Notes: generated by a model not told the origin, from the letters alone. A DNA stretch of 42,858 nucleotides from Actinomycetes bacterium (GCA_021809425.1 JAKBAA010000025.1:1-42858); one strand, 5' to 3'. Counted from the stretch's first letter, positions 8,106 to 15,745 are shown. Numbers and translations: made by a program.

Positions 8106-8111
8106 ATCGTA
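8106..8111 (-). promoter_or_regulatory. -10 element of nadE (leaderless)
   Basis: TACGAT on the minus strand, six bases before the nadE GTG. At that distance the transcript would begin at or next to the start codon. No convincing -35 is visible. Confidence 0.6.
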
Positions 8112-8245
8112 GTGGCGCCCCGCCCGCCGACCCGCCGGGCCGTGCCCCGCCGGCCCACCCCCGCCGGGCTGCCCGGGGTGGTCGCCGCCCTGGCGACCTG
8201 CGATGCTGGGGCGCTCCGGGTGCAGGCCGGCGACGAGGAGCAGCG

Positions 8246-9580
8246 ATGCAGAGCCAGCGTGACTACGTGCTGCGGACGGTCGAGGAGCGCGGGATCCGGT
8301 TCGTGCAGCTGTGGTTCACCGACGTGCTCGGGATCCCGAAGACGTTCGCCATCACGCCGGCCGACCTGGAGGTGGCGCTCGACGAGGGGATGATCTTCGA
8401 CGGGTCGGCCATCGACGGGTTCAGCCGGGTGCAGGAGAGCGACGTGCTGGCCCGACCCGACCCGACGACGTTCCAGCTGCTGCCGTTCACGGCCGGCCGG
8501 GCGACGGTGGCCCGGGTGGTGTGCGACATCGTCAACATCGACGGCACCCCGTTCGAGGGGGACCCGCGCCACGTGCTGCGCCGCCAGCTGGAGCGGGCGC
8601 GCCAGGCGGGCTACAGCTGCTTTGCGGCACCGGAGCTCGAGTACTTCTACTTCGCCCCGCCGGAGCCGGGGATGCCGCCGAGGCCGCTCGACCAGGGCTC
8701 CTACTTCGAGCTGACGGTGTCCGACCTGGCGACGGACCTGCGCAAGTCGACGGTGCTGACGCTCGAGGAGATGGGGATCCCGGTCGAGTACGCCCAGCAC
8801 GAGGATGCCCCGAGCCAGCACGAGATCGACCTGCGCTACACCGACGCCCTCACGATGGCCGACGCCGTCATGACGGTGCGCCTGGTGGTGAAGGAGATCG
8901 CCCAGGAGCGCGGGGTGGTGGCGAGCTTCATGCCGAAGCCGCTGGCCGGGGTGCAGGGCTCGGGGATGCACACCCACTTCTCGCTGTTCCGCGGGGGGGA
9001 GAACGCCTTCTACGACCCCGACGCCGAGCGCGGCCTGTCGGACGTCGCCCGCGGGTTCATCGCCGGGGTGCTGGCGCACGCCGGCGAGCTGACGGCGGTG
9101 ACGAACCAGTGGGTCAACTCCTACAAGCGGTTGGTCGCCGGCTACGAGGCGCCGGTGGCGGTGTCGTGGGCGTACAACAACCGGTCGGCGCTCGTGCGGG
9201 TGCCGGTGACGAAGCCGGGCAAGAGCGAGTCGTCGCGCATCGAGTACCGGGCGCCCGATCCGGCGTGCAACCCGTACCTGGCCTTCGCCGTGGTGCTGGC
9301 GGCCGGGCTGCACGGCGTCCAGGAGGGCTACGAGCTGCCGCCGGAGGCCGCCCAGAACCTGTACTCGATGCGGCCGGAGGAGCTGACCAAGGCGGGCATC
9401 CGCCCGCTGCCCCAGAGCCTGGCGGAGGCGCTCGAGGTGATGGAAGGCTCGTCGCTCGTCCGCTCGACGCTGGGTGAGCACGTGTTCGAGTGGTTCCTTC
9501 GGAACAAGCGGCGCGAGTGGGAGGAGTACAGCCGTCAGGTGACCGCCTACGAGCTCGAGCGCTACCTCCCGGCGCTGTAG
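8246..9580 (+). CDS. glnA: Glutamine synthetase, type I
   Basis: A 444-residue GSI enzyme that makes glutamine from glutamate, ammonia and ATP. Features seen include the N-terminal beta-grasp segment ending in the DGSAIDGFSRVQESD latch loop, the active-site block APELEYFYF, the ATP region QVNSYKRL-type sequence (here NQWVNSYKRLVAGYEAP), the NRSALVRVP loop and SSRIEYRAPDPACNPYLAF. The length and absence of the roughly 25-residue insertion point to the alpha-type GSI of Bacillus and archaea rather than the adenylylated beta type: the region equivalent to the adenylylation loop reads NLYSMRPEE rather than NLYDLPPEE. Start ATG at 8246 is backed by GAGGAG at 8235-8240. The 146 bases between it and the divergent nadE hold a GATGCT near 8202 as a possible -10. 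Confidence 0.95.
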   Translation: MQSQRDYVLRTVEERGIRFVQLWFTDVLGIPKTFAITPADLEVALDEGMIFDGSAIDGFSRVQESDVLARPDPTTFQLLPFTAGRATVARVVCDIVNIDGTPFEGDPRHVLRRQLERARQAGYSCFAAPELEYFYFAPPEPGMPPRPLDQGSYFELTVSDLATDLRKSTVLTLEEMGIPVEYAQHEDAPSQHEIDLRYTDALTMADAVMTVRLVVKEIAQERGVVASFMPKPLAGVQGSGMHTHFSLFRGGENAFYDPDAERGLSDVARGFIAGVLAHAGELTAVTNQWVNSYKRLVAGYEAPVAVSWAYNNRSALVRVPVTKPGKSESSRIEYRAPDPACNPYLAFAVVLAAGLHGVQEGYELPPEAAQNLYSMRPEELTKAGIRPLPQSLAEALEVMEGSSLVRSTLGEHVFEWFLRNKRREWEEYSRQVTAYELERYLPAL

Positions 9581-9594
9581 CGAGGGACCGAGCG

Positions 9595-10275
9595 ATGGAG
9601 CCGCTGCTCTGCTACCCGGACCCGCCTCCGGGGGCGCTCGCCGAGACGCTCGACGCCCGCGGCTACCCGTGGCTGGCCGTCGCCGACGCCGCGACCGCCC
9701 AGCGGCTCGAGCCGGCCGACGGGTGGTCGGGGGCGGTCGTTTGGGCGGTTGGCGACGTCGACGGAGCCCTGGCGCTGTGCCGGGCGCTGCGCAAGCGGGA
9801 TGCCCCGCTGTCGCCGCTCCTGCTCGTGCTGTCCGGCGACGACCTCGGGGCGCTCGAGCTGCGTGACGACCTGTTCGACGACTTCGCCCTCGCCCCGGCC
9901 GCCGCCGCCGAGCTCGACGCCCGGCTCTCCCACCTGCTGTGGCGGACCGGGCGGGGCAAGCAGCACGACGTCATCACCTACGGGCCGCTCGCCCTCAACC
10001 TCGAGACCTACCAGGCGGTCCTCGACGGGCGGACGCTCGACCTGACGTTCATGGAGTACGAGCTGCTCCGCTTCCTGGCCGCCCACCCCGGCAAGGTGTT
10101 CACCCGTGAGGTGCTGCTGTCGCGGGTGTGGGGCTACGAGTACTTCGGGGGGGCGCGCACGGTCGACGTCCACGTGCGCCGCCTGCGCGCCAAGCTCGGC
10201 GAGGAGCACGCCGGCCTGATCGAGACGGTCCGCAGCGTCGGCTACCGGTTCGGCCGGGCCCGCTGGGCCCCCTGA
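9595..10275 (+). CDS. GlnR-like orphan OmpR-family regulator with degenerate receiver
   Basis: A 226-residue transcription factor. The C-terminal half (about 128-219) is a clear OmpR winged helix closely resembling GlnR, with LDLTFMEYELLRFLAAHP, FTREVLLSRVWGYEYFGGARTVDVHVRRLRAKLG and a final VGYRF. The N-terminal half has the size and fold pattern of a receiver, but the strand that should end in the phosphoacceptor Asp reads AVVWAVGD, and the acidic pocket at the N-terminus is missing. GlnR regulators of actinobacteria are atypical receivers that control nitrogen assimilation, and this gene sits 14 bases after glnA. A nitrogen regulator is therefore the best call, made by inference. No sensor kinase gene is nearby. 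Confidence 0.8.
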   Translation: MEPLLCYPDPPPGALAETLDARGYPWLAVADAATAQRLEPADGWSGAVVWAVGDVDGALALCRALRKRDAPLSPLLLVLSGDDLGALELRDDLFDDFALAPAAAAELDARLSHLLWRTGRGKQHDVITYGPLALNLETYQAVLDGRTLDLTFMEYELLRFLAAHPGKVFTREVLLSRVWGYEYFGGARTVDVHVRRLRAKLGEEHAGLIETVRSVGYRFGRARWAP

Positions 10276-10285
10276 GGCTGCGCGC

Positions 10286-10353
10286 GGACCTCCCAGCCGG
10301 CGGCCCACCCGGGCCCGGGCGCCCGTGGTCGCAGGCTCCGCCGGCGGAGGTCC
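10286..10353. terminator. Inverted repeats between convergent genes
   Basis: The 132 bases between the converging regulator gene and erpA hold an eight-base inverted repeat (GGACCTCC at 10286-10293 and its complement at 10346-10353) enclosing further GC-rich self-complementary runs. It could act as a bidirectional terminator, though no T tract is present. Nothing suggests a gene here. Confidence 0.4.
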
Positions 10354-10407
10354 GGCGGCCCGGGCCCGTCGCCCCCGGGACGAGCTGCCCGGGCCGTCTG
10401 TCCGGGA

Positions 10408-10776
10408 CTAGCTGAACGAGGAGCCGCAGCCGCAGGTGCGGGTGGCGTTGGGGTTGGTGATGTGGAACCCGGCGCCCTGGAGGCCGTCGCGGTAGTCGAG
10501 GGTGGCGCCCTTCACGAGCTCGGCGCTCTCGGGGTCGACGACGACGGTGACGGCGCCGAAGGTGCGCACGACGTCGTCGTCGGCGATGTCGGAGTCGAAG
10601 AACATGTCGTAGCTGTAGCCGGAGCAGCCACCGGGGCGGACGGCGACGCGCAGGGCAAGGCCCTCGGCGCCGTCCTCCTCGGCGAGGAGCTCGGCGACCT
10701 TGGCGATGGCCGTCTCGGTCAGCTCGACCGGGCTCGGCTTGCGGCCGATCGTGACAGTAGTGGTTCCGACGCTCAC
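10408..10776 (-). CDS. erpA: A-type iron-sulfur carrier / insertion protein
   Basis: A 122-residue HesB/IscA/ErpA protein that carries Fe-S clusters to apo-proteins. The three conserved cysteines are in place: C51 in PGGCSGYSYDMFFD, and C115 and C117 in the terminal CGCGSSFS. The C-terminal HITNPNATRTCGCG block is typical. I chose the GTG at 10774-10776 because a GAGGAGG ribosome binding site lies five bases upstream. An ATG ten codons further upstream (10804-10806) has no such site and adds non-conserved residues. It lies 80 bases downstream of whiB, another Fe-S protein, on the same strand. Confidence 0.9.
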   Translation of the reverse strand: MSVGTTTVTIGRKPSPVELTETAIAKVAELLAEEDGAEGLALRVAVRPGGCSGYSYDMFFDSDIADDDVVRTFGAVTVVVDPESAELVKGATLDYRDGLQGAGFHITNPNATRTCGCGSSFS

Positions 10777-10856
10777 CAGGTCCTCCTCGAAGGTCTCGGC
10801 GGACATGCTACCGAGCAGGTCCGTGCCGGCCGCGCGCGTGGGGGGCGCGGCCGATA

Positions 10857-11123
10857 TCAGCCGGCGGCGGCGCGGCGGTCGATGAGCTGCTTGCGCTCGA
10901 CCTCGCTGAGGCCGCCCCAGACGCCGTGGGGCTCCCGGATGCGCAGGGCGTACTCGAGGCAGGCGGCCCGGACGCGGCAGCTGGCGCAGATGGCCTTGGC
11001 CTCCTCCTCGCGCGCCGCGCGCTCCTCCTTGCGCTCGGGGTGACCAGGAGGGAAGAAGATGTCGGCGTGCGGGCCGCGGCATGCCGCCCTCAATTGCCAT
11101 CCTTCGTCGGGCCTGGCGACCAC
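10857..11123 (-). CDS. WhiB-family iron-sulfur transcription factor
   Basis: An 88-residue WhiB-like protein, a 4Fe-4S transcription factor specific to Actinobacteria that works with the primary sigma factor and senses redox gases. The four cluster cysteines are C15 (RAACRG), C46 and C49 (CASC) and C55 (AACLEYA), in the C-x30-C-x2-C-x5-C pattern. The GVWGG turn at 67-71 precedes the basic C-terminal tail. The GTG at 11121-11123 is chosen because GAAGGAGG lies seven bases upstream; a longer frame to 11231 translates the intergenic region. It is divergent from the ArsA-like pair, the same arrangement as whiB4 beside Rv3679-Rv3680 in Mycobacterium tuberculosis. Confidence 0.94.
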   Translation of the reverse strand: MVARPDEGWQLRAACRGPHADIFFPPGHPERKEERAAREEEAKAICASCRVRAACLEYALRIREPHGVWGGLSEVERKQLIDRRAAAG

Positions 11124-11277
11124 GACCCCCCCTCCTTCTGACGCCGCCGACCCCGGCCGGCGGCGCGACGCTCGGAACGGACCTGCGAGGACGCCCCACC
11201 GCCCTCGGAGCGAAGCTACCGCCAGGGGCAACGGGCTGACAAGGGGCGGTGGGGATGGAGCCCGGCGGGGCCGGCAG

Positions 11278-11283
11278 TAGTGT
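11278..11283 (+). promoter_or_regulatory. -10 element of the first ArsA-like gene
   Basis: TAGTGT, ten bases before the ATG at 11294. There is no ribosome binding site between, so a leaderless or nearly leaderless transcript is likely. Confidence 0.5.
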
Positions 11284-11293
11284 CGGCCCCCGG

Positions 11294-12277
11294 ATGGACG
11301 TGGGCGCCTTCTGCAGGCAGAGCAAGGTGGTCGTGGTCGTCGGCAAGGGCGGCGTGGGCAAGACGACCGTGACGGCGGCGCTGGCGCTGGCCGCTGCCCG
11401 CGCCGGCCTCGAGGTGCTGGTGGTGGCGCTGGACGACAGCGGGGGCCTGCCGGCGCTGTTCGGGCGGGACGACCGGTTCGGCTACGAGCCGGTGCGGCTG
11501 GCGGACCGGCCGGGCGGATCGTCGGGCGGGGTGGCGGGCCAGGTGGTGACGTCGCGGGAGGCGCTGCTCGAGTACCTGGAGGGCCACGGGTTCGGGAGGG
11601 TGTCGAGGCGGCTCATCCACAGCGGCGCCCTCGACGTGGTGGCGACGGCGATCCCGGGGGTCGAGCAGGTGTTGGTGCTCGGCAAGGTGAAGCAGCTGGA
11701 GAAGGCGGGCGGGTACGACCTCGTCCTCGTCGACGCCCCGGCGACCGGGCACGCCGTGAGCTTCCTGACGAGCTCGGGCGGCCTGGTCGACGCCGCACGG
11801 GGCGGCCCGCTGCGGGCCCAGGCGGAGCAGGTGGTCGAGCTGCTGTCGGACCCGTCGCGGGCCCAGGCGCTGCTGGTGACGCTGCCGGAGGAGACCCCGG
11901 TGAACGAGGTGGTCGAGACGGCGTACCGGCTGGAGGACGAGGTGGGGATCGCCCTCGGCCCGGTGGTGGTGAACGCCTGCCTCCCGGTGCTGGACGACCT
12001 CGGGGCGGACCCGGCTGCGGCGGCGCGCGCCGCCGGGGTGCGCCCGCCGGGGCCGTCGCGGCGGCGGCTGCTGTCGATGGCGGCCGCCTTCCGCTCGGCG
12101 CGCCAGGAGGTGCAGTCCGAGCAGCTGGACCGGCTGGCTGCGGCGTTGCCGCTGGCCCAGGTGACGTTGCCGTACCTGTTCGACCAGCCGATCGGGCCGG
12201 GCGGCCTCGGGCTGCTGGCCGGGCGGCTGGCGGCGGGGATCGAGGCGCTGGACGGCGCCGCCGGAGCACGGGGGTGA
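11294..12277 (+). CDS. ArsA/Get3-family ATPase, first of pair
   Basis: A 327-residue single-domain member of the ArsA/Get3/MinD P-loop group. The deviant Walker A GKGGVGKTT is at 17-25 and is followed by the strand VLVVALDDSGG. The switch II block reads VDAPATGHAVSFL, equivalent to DTAPTGHT of ArsA and Get3. No arsenite-binding cysteine cluster of the plasmid ArsA type is visible. In mycobacteria the equivalent adjacent pair beside whiB4 has been treated as bacterial Get3-like proteins, so a role in handling membrane proteins is as likely as anion export. It overlaps the next gene by four bases (GTGA), and the two probably form a heterodimer; that is inference. Confidence 0.85.
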   Translation: MDVGAFCRQSKVVVVVGKGGVGKTTVTAALALAAARAGLEVLVVALDDSGGLPALFGRDDRFGYEPVRLADRPGGSSGGVAGQVVTSREALLEYLEGHGFGRVSRRLIHSGALDVVATAIPGVEQVLVLGKVKQLEKAGGYDLVLVDAPATGHAVSFLTSSGGLVDAARGGPLRAQAEQVVELLSDPSRAQALLVTLPEETPVNEVVETAYRLEDEVGIALGPVVVNACLPVLDDLGADPAAAARAAGVRPPGPSRRRLLSMAAAFRSARQEVQSEQLDRLAAALPLAQVTLPYLFDQPIGPGGLGLLAGRLAAGIEALDGAAGARG

Positions 12278-13482
12278 CCGGCCGGACGGGCGCCGGGGCG
12301 GCCAGCGCTGGCGGGGGGACGCCGGTGGGCGCCCTGCTCGAACGGGCGTCGGTGGTCGTGTGCTGTGGCGCCGGGGGGGTCGGCAAGACGACCACGGCGG
12401 CGGCGCTCGGGGTGGCGGCGGCCGAGCGGGGCCGGCGGGTGTGCGTGGTCACGGTGGACCCGGCCCGGCGGCTGGCCGACGCGCTGGGGGGGTCGGGGGT
12501 GGGAAACGAGCCGAGGCGGATCCCCGGACCGTGGCCGGGGACGCTGTCGGCGGTGATGCTGGACGCCCGGGGGACCTTCGACGAGCTGGTGCGGCGCGAG
12601 GCGAAGGACCCGGTGCAGGCCGAGCGGATCCTGTCGAACCGGCTGTACCGGAACCTCGTGTCGGCGCTGTCGGGGACCCAGGAGTACATGGCGACCGAGA
12701 AGCTGTTCGAGCTGCACGAGGATCCGGCGTTCGACCTCGTGGTGGTGGACACGCCGCCGACGCGCAACGCCCTCGACTTCCTGGACGCCCCGCGCCGGCT
12801 CACCGGGTTCCTCGACAACCGGGTGTTCCGCCTCGTGGTGTCGCCGGGCAGGGCGTACCTGCGCGCGGTGAGCATGGCCAGCCAGGTGCTGCTGCGGACG
12901 ATCGCCAAGGTGGCCGGGAGCGAGATCGTGGACGACGCCGTGGCGTTCTTCCAGGCCTTCGAGGGGATGGAGGCGGGCTTCCGGTCGCGGGCGGCCAAGG
13001 TCGAGCAGCTGCTCGCCGAGGACGCAACCGGGTTCGTCGTCGTGGCGGCGCCCCGCCGGGACTCGGTGGCGGAGGCGTCGTTCTTCGCCGAGCGGCTGGC
13101 GGAGGGGCACCACGACCTGGACGTGGTGGTGGTCAACCGGGTGCTGCCCCGGTTCGACCTGACGCCGTCGGCCTGGCCGGCGGGCGAGTGGTCGGCGGAG
13201 GAGGACGCCGAGGGGGCGCGTCCGGGTGGCGGCGGGGAAGCGGCCGGGCCGGAGGCGCTGGCGGCGCTCGAGGCCAACCTCGAGCAGCTGGCCCGGCTGG
13301 CGGCGAGCGAGGCGGCGCTCGTCGACGAGCTGACCGAGCGGCTGGCCCCGGCGCCGGTCCAGCGGGTGCCCTACCTCGGCTTGGACGTGCACGACCTGGA
13401 CACCCTGGCCATCCTCGCCCGCCAACTGGCGCCGGCCGACGGGCTAGCGTCAGGTCATGGCGAAGATCGTCCTGGTGAGTGA
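12274..13482 (+). CDS. ArsA/Get3-family ATPase, second of pair
   Basis: A 402-residue partner of the previous gene. The P-loop GAGGVGKTT is at 32-40, VVTVDPARRLADALG follows, and the switch II block is VVDTPPTRNALDFLDAP. A long helical middle region (about 120-300) is typical of the larger member of actinobacterial ArsA pairs. Residues about 310-330 form an acidic Gly-rich low-complexity insert. The start is GTG overlapping the upstream stop. The 3' end overlaps the first 26 bases of the receiver gene at 13457 in another frame, so that gene's promoter lies inside this coding sequence. Confidence 0.85.
   Translation: MTGRTGAGAASAGGGTPVGALLERASVVVCCGAGGVGKTTTAAALGVAAAERGRRVCVVTVDPARRLADALGGSGVGNEPRRIPGPWPGTLSAVMLDARGTFDELVRREAKDPVQAERILSNRLYRNLVSALSGTQEYMATEKLFELHEDPAFDLVVVDTPPTRNALDFLDAPRRLTGFLDNRVFRLVVSPGRAYLRAVSMASQVLLRTIAKVAGSEIVDDAVAFFQAFEGMEAGFRSRAAKVEQLLAEDATGFVVVAAPRRDSVAEASFFAERLAEGHHDLDVVVVNRVLPRFDLTPSAWPAGEWSAEEDAEGARPGGGGEAAGPEALAALEANLEQLARLAASEAALVDELTERLAPAPVQRVPYLGLDVHDLDTLAILARQLAPADGLASGHGEDRPGE
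13445..13450 (+). promoter_or_regulatory. -10 element of the receiver-only gene, inside the ArsA coding region
   Basis: TAGCGT, six bases before the ATG at 13457. It lies within the last codons of the second ArsA-like gene and could drive a leaderless transcript. Confidence 0.5.
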
Positions 13483-13873
13483 TGCACGGACGGTGCTCGA
13501 GGAGCTGCGGGCGGTCGTCGACGACGGCGTCAACGAGCTGGTCGAGCTGAACGACGGGGCCCAGGCGCGCGCTGCGGCGACGGCCGAGGAGCCGGACCTT
13601 GTGATCGCCGACAGCCAGGTCCAGTCGATGGGCGGGTTCGCCGTGTGCCTCGACCTGAAGCTGGAGGCGTCTGGCGGCCGGCTGCCGGCGATCCCGACCC
13701 TGGTGCTGCTGGACCGTCGCGCCGACGTGTTCCTCGCCCGGCGGGCCGGGGCGGAGGGGTTCCTCGTGAAGCCGCTCGACCCGCTGCGGCTGCGCCGGGC
13801 GGTGACGGCGCTGCTGGCGGGCGGCACCTACGAGGACGAGTCGTTCAAGCCGGTCACGATCCCGGCCGGCTGA
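13457..13873 (+). CDS. Stand-alone response-regulator receiver domain protein
   Basis: A 138-residue CheY-like receiver with no output domain. It has the expected alternation of strands and helices, phosphoacceptor D52 (VIADSQ), and the conserved Lys105 in FLVKPLDPLRLRRAV. Only one Asp (D9) occupies the first-strand acidic position, where two acids are usual. A C-terminal tail of about 20 residues follows the last helix. Its partner kinase is not in the window. The tight overlap with the ArsA-like pair suggests a shared process, perhaps membrane-protein quality control or stress signalling, but nothing in the sequence proves it. Confidence 0.85.
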   Translation: MAKIVLVSDARTVLEELRAVVDDGVNELVELNDGAQARAAATAEEPDLVIADSQVQSMGGFAVCLDLKLEASGGRLPAIPTLVLLDRRADVFLARRAGAEGFLVKPLDPLRLRRAVTALLAGGTYEDESFKPVTIPAG

Positions 13874-13884
13874 GGCCCGCAGCC

Positions 13885-14724
13885 ATGGGTGGGCGGGTGC
13901 TGAGGCGCCGCCGGCCCGTCGCGGCGCCGGAGCCGCCGCCGTCGGAGCAGGAGCGGCAGATCGTGAGCGGTCTGCGCAGCCTGCGCCAGGCGACGGCGCG
14001 GGAGCTGATGACGCCGCGCGCCGACGTGGAGGCGCTGGGGGCCCCGGTGACCCTGACCGACGTGGCGCGGGCGGTGCGCCGGACGGGCCACGGCCACTTC
14101 CCGGTGTACGAGGACGACCTCGACCGGCTGCTGGGCGTGCTGTACGTGAAGGACCTGTTCAAGCTCGTCGAGGAGGCGATCGTCGAGGCCGACGACGCCG
14201 CCGGGGCGGGCGGTGGCCAGACGTGGGGGGCGCCGCCGTCGATCGAGGTGACCGGGCGGGCCCGCGAGCCGTACGTGGTCCCCGAGACGCGCTCGGCGCT
14301 CGAGATCCTCGCCGAGATGCGCCGCCGGCGCCGCCGGTTCGCCGTGGTGGTGGACGAGCACGGCGGCTTTGCCGGGGTGCTGTCCATCAACGACCTGGTG
14401 AGCGAGCTGGTGGGCGAGCTGCGCGACGAGTTCGACGCCCCGGCCAGCCCGAGCATCGTGCGGCTGGGCAACGGTCGGTTCCTCGTCGACGGCGCCGCAG
14501 CGGTGACCGAGGTGCGCGAGGTGCTCGGCGCCGAGATCCCCGACGGGGAGTACGTCACCCTCGGCGGGTTCCTGTTCGACCGGTTCGGGCGAATCCCCGG
14601 GGTGGGCGACGTCGTCGACCACGCCGGCTGGAGCTTCCGGGTCACCCGGATGAACCGGCGCCGGGTGGAGAAGGTCGTGGCCCAGGCGCCATCGGCTACG
14701 CTGTCGGCTGGGACCGGGAAGTAG
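13885..14724 (+). CDS. CBS-domain protein of the CorC/HlyC type, lacking the membrane domain
   Basis: A 279-residue soluble protein. It opens with a short basic stretch (RVLRRRRP), then two CBS domains (about 37-85, starting ARELMTPRADVEAL, and about 125-180, with RRRRRFAVVVDEHGGFAGVLSINDLVSELVGEL). It ends with a CorC_HlyC domain (VRLGNGRFLVDGAAAVTEV through FDRFGRIPGVGDVV). Full-length relatives carry an N-terminal DUF21/CNNM membrane domain implicated in Mg/Co efflux; here it is absent, as in E. coli CorC. CBS pairs usually bind adenosine nucleotides. The stop codon TAG lies inside the following tRNA gene, so the coding region and the tRNA overlap by ten bases. Confidence 0.87.
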   Translation: MGGRVLRRRRPVAAPEPPPSEQERQIVSGLRSLRQATARELMTPRADVEALGAPVTLTDVARAVRRTGHGHFPVYEDDLDRLLGVLYVKDLFKLVEEAIVEADDAAGAGGGQTWGAPPSIEVTGRAREPYVVPETRSALEILAEMRRRRRRFAVVVDEHGGFAGVLSINDLVSELVGELRDEFDAPASPSIVRLGNGRFLVDGAAAVTEVREVLGAEIPDGEYVTLGGFLFDRFGRIPGVGDVVDHAGWSFRVTRMNRRRVEKVVAQAPSATLSAGTGK

Positions 14725-14789
14725 CGCAGCTTGGTTAGCGCGCAGCGTTCGGGACGCTGAGGTCGCGGGTTCGAATCCCGCCTTCCCGA
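14715..14789 (+). tRNA. tRNA-Pro (anticodon CGG)
   Basis: A full cloverleaf can be drawn: acceptor CGGGAAG paired with CTTCCCG, a D arm GCGC...GCGC, an anticodon stem CAGCG/CGCTG with loop TTCGGGA, and a T arm GCGGG-TTCGAAT-CCCGC. The anticodon CGG reads the proline codon CCG. Discriminator A is at 14789 and CCA is not encoded. The first ten bases overlap the end of the preceding coding region. Confidence 0.96.
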
Positions 14790-14859
14790 CGTGCAGGGGC
14801 AACGCCCCGGTGGTCGGCGCCGGGGCGGCGTCACGGGGGCCAGCCGGCGCCCGTCGGTG

Positions 14860-15228
14860 TCAGCCGCCGGCCAGCACCCGCTGGAGAACGGTGGCGGCGG
14901 CATGGTCGACGTCCCTAGTGGCCGTGACGAGCACCACCGGCCCGGCAGCCGCCCAGGTGCGCAGCTCGGCGAGCGCCGCGGCCGCCGGAGCGGTGGCGAG
15001 CTCGGCCTCGTAGCGTCGGGCGAACTCGCCGAAGCGGTCGGGCCGGTGCCCGTACCAGCGGCGCAGCTCGGTGGTCGGGGCCACCTCCTTGAGCCACCGG
15101 CCGAACGGGGCCTGTGCCCGGGCGAGGCCGCGCGGCCAGAGGCGGTCGACGAGCACGGCGGTGACGTCGGGGTCGGGCACGTCGTAGACGCGGGCCACCC
15201 GCACCGTGACGGGCTCGTTGTGGGCCAC
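14860..15228 (-). CDS. DUF488 family protein
   Basis: A 122-residue protein with the hallmarks of DUF488: VYDVPDPDVTAVLVDRLWPRGL, then WLKEVAPTTELRRWYGHRPDRFGEFARRYEAEL, and a C-terminal VVLVTATRDVDHAAATVL strand-helix. The family has no firmly established biochemical role and is often found near redox or metal-stress genes. The start is placed at GTG 15226-15228 because TAACCT lies seven bases upstream; an inner GTG about six codons downstream is possible. It converges on the tRNA-Pro gene and is divergent from the CopD-like gene. Confidence 0.85.
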   Translation of the reverse strand: MAHNEPVTVRVARVYDVPDPDVTAVLVDRLWPRGLARAQAPFGRWLKEVAPTTELRRWYGHRPDRFGEFARRYEAELATAPAAAALAELRTWAAAGPVVLVTATRDVDHAAATVLQRVLAGG

Positions 15229-15235
15229 CGGCCGG

Positions 15236-15241
15236 AGGTTA
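15236..15241 (-). promoter_or_regulatory. -10 element of the DUF488 gene (leaderless)
   Basis: TAACCT on the minus strand, seven bases before the GTG start at 15228, with no ribosome binding site between. Confidence 0.5.
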
Positions 15242-15316
15242 TCGTCGCTGGGTGCGGCCGGCGCGGTGGTTCCTCGAGCGACCGGCAGCCGGCGCGGGGC
15301 GACCGCCGATGTCGGG

Positions 15317-15745
15317 GTGGCGGTGAGGACGGTGCTGCTCGCCCAGCTGGCCCCGGCGATCGACGGGGTGCGGCTGACGCTGCACGTGCTGGCCGCCACC
15401 GTGTGGGTCGGTGGCCAGCTGACGCTGGCCGGTCTGGTCGGCACGGCGCGCCGGATCGGTGGCGACGCCCCGCGCCGGCTTGCCCGGGCGTTCGGCCGGT
15501 TGAGCTGGCCGGCGTACGTGGTGCTGCTCGGGACGGGCATCTGGAACGTGGCGGCAGCCGGGGGCGGCCAGGGCCGGACGTGGCAGGTGGTGCTCGGGGT
15601 GAAGATCGCCGTGGCCGTGCTGGCCGGTGTGGCCGCCTTCGCCCACGGCCGGTCGAAGGGGCCGGTGGGGCTGGCCGTGTGGGGGGCGCTCGCCGCTGCG
15701 GCGTCGCTGGCGGCGCTGGTGCTCGGCGTCTTCCTGGCCGGGTGA
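15317..15745 (+). CDS. CopD-like small integral membrane protein
   Basis: A protein of about 142 residues with four predicted membrane helices. The first helix, LTLHVLAATVWVGGQLTLAGLV, followed by RRLARAFGRLSWPAYVVLLGTGIWNV, is the pattern of CopD-domain proteins and related haem- or copper-associated membrane proteins. A conserved His (in LTLHVLAA) and the Trp-x-Gly-Gly motif are visible. The start is uncertain: I favour GTG at 15317, close to the first helix. The frame extends upstream to an ATG at 15206, which would overlap the divergent DUF488 gene. The function could be copper handling or haem-related electron transfer; the sequence does not decide. Confidence 0.65.
   Translation: MAVRTVLLAQLAPAIDGVRLTLHVLAATVWVGGQLTLAGLVGTARRIGGDAPRRLARAFGRLSWPAYVVLLGTGIWNVAAAGGGQGRTWQVVLGVKIAVAVLAGVAAFAHGRSKGPVGLAVWGALAAAASLAALVLGVFLAG

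Noticed and set aside
9360-9390. Adenylylation site in the glutamine synthetase
   Set aside because: A Tyr is present in NLYSMRPEE, but the surrounding NLYDLPPEE motif and the beta-type insertion are missing, so adenylylation control is not supported.
11294-13482. Arsenical resistance operon together with the ArsB-like permease
   Set aside because: The permease lies about 16 kb away with no arsR, arsC or arsD gene. The ATPases lack the metal-binding cysteines of plasmid ArsA and match the Get3-like actinobacterial pair.
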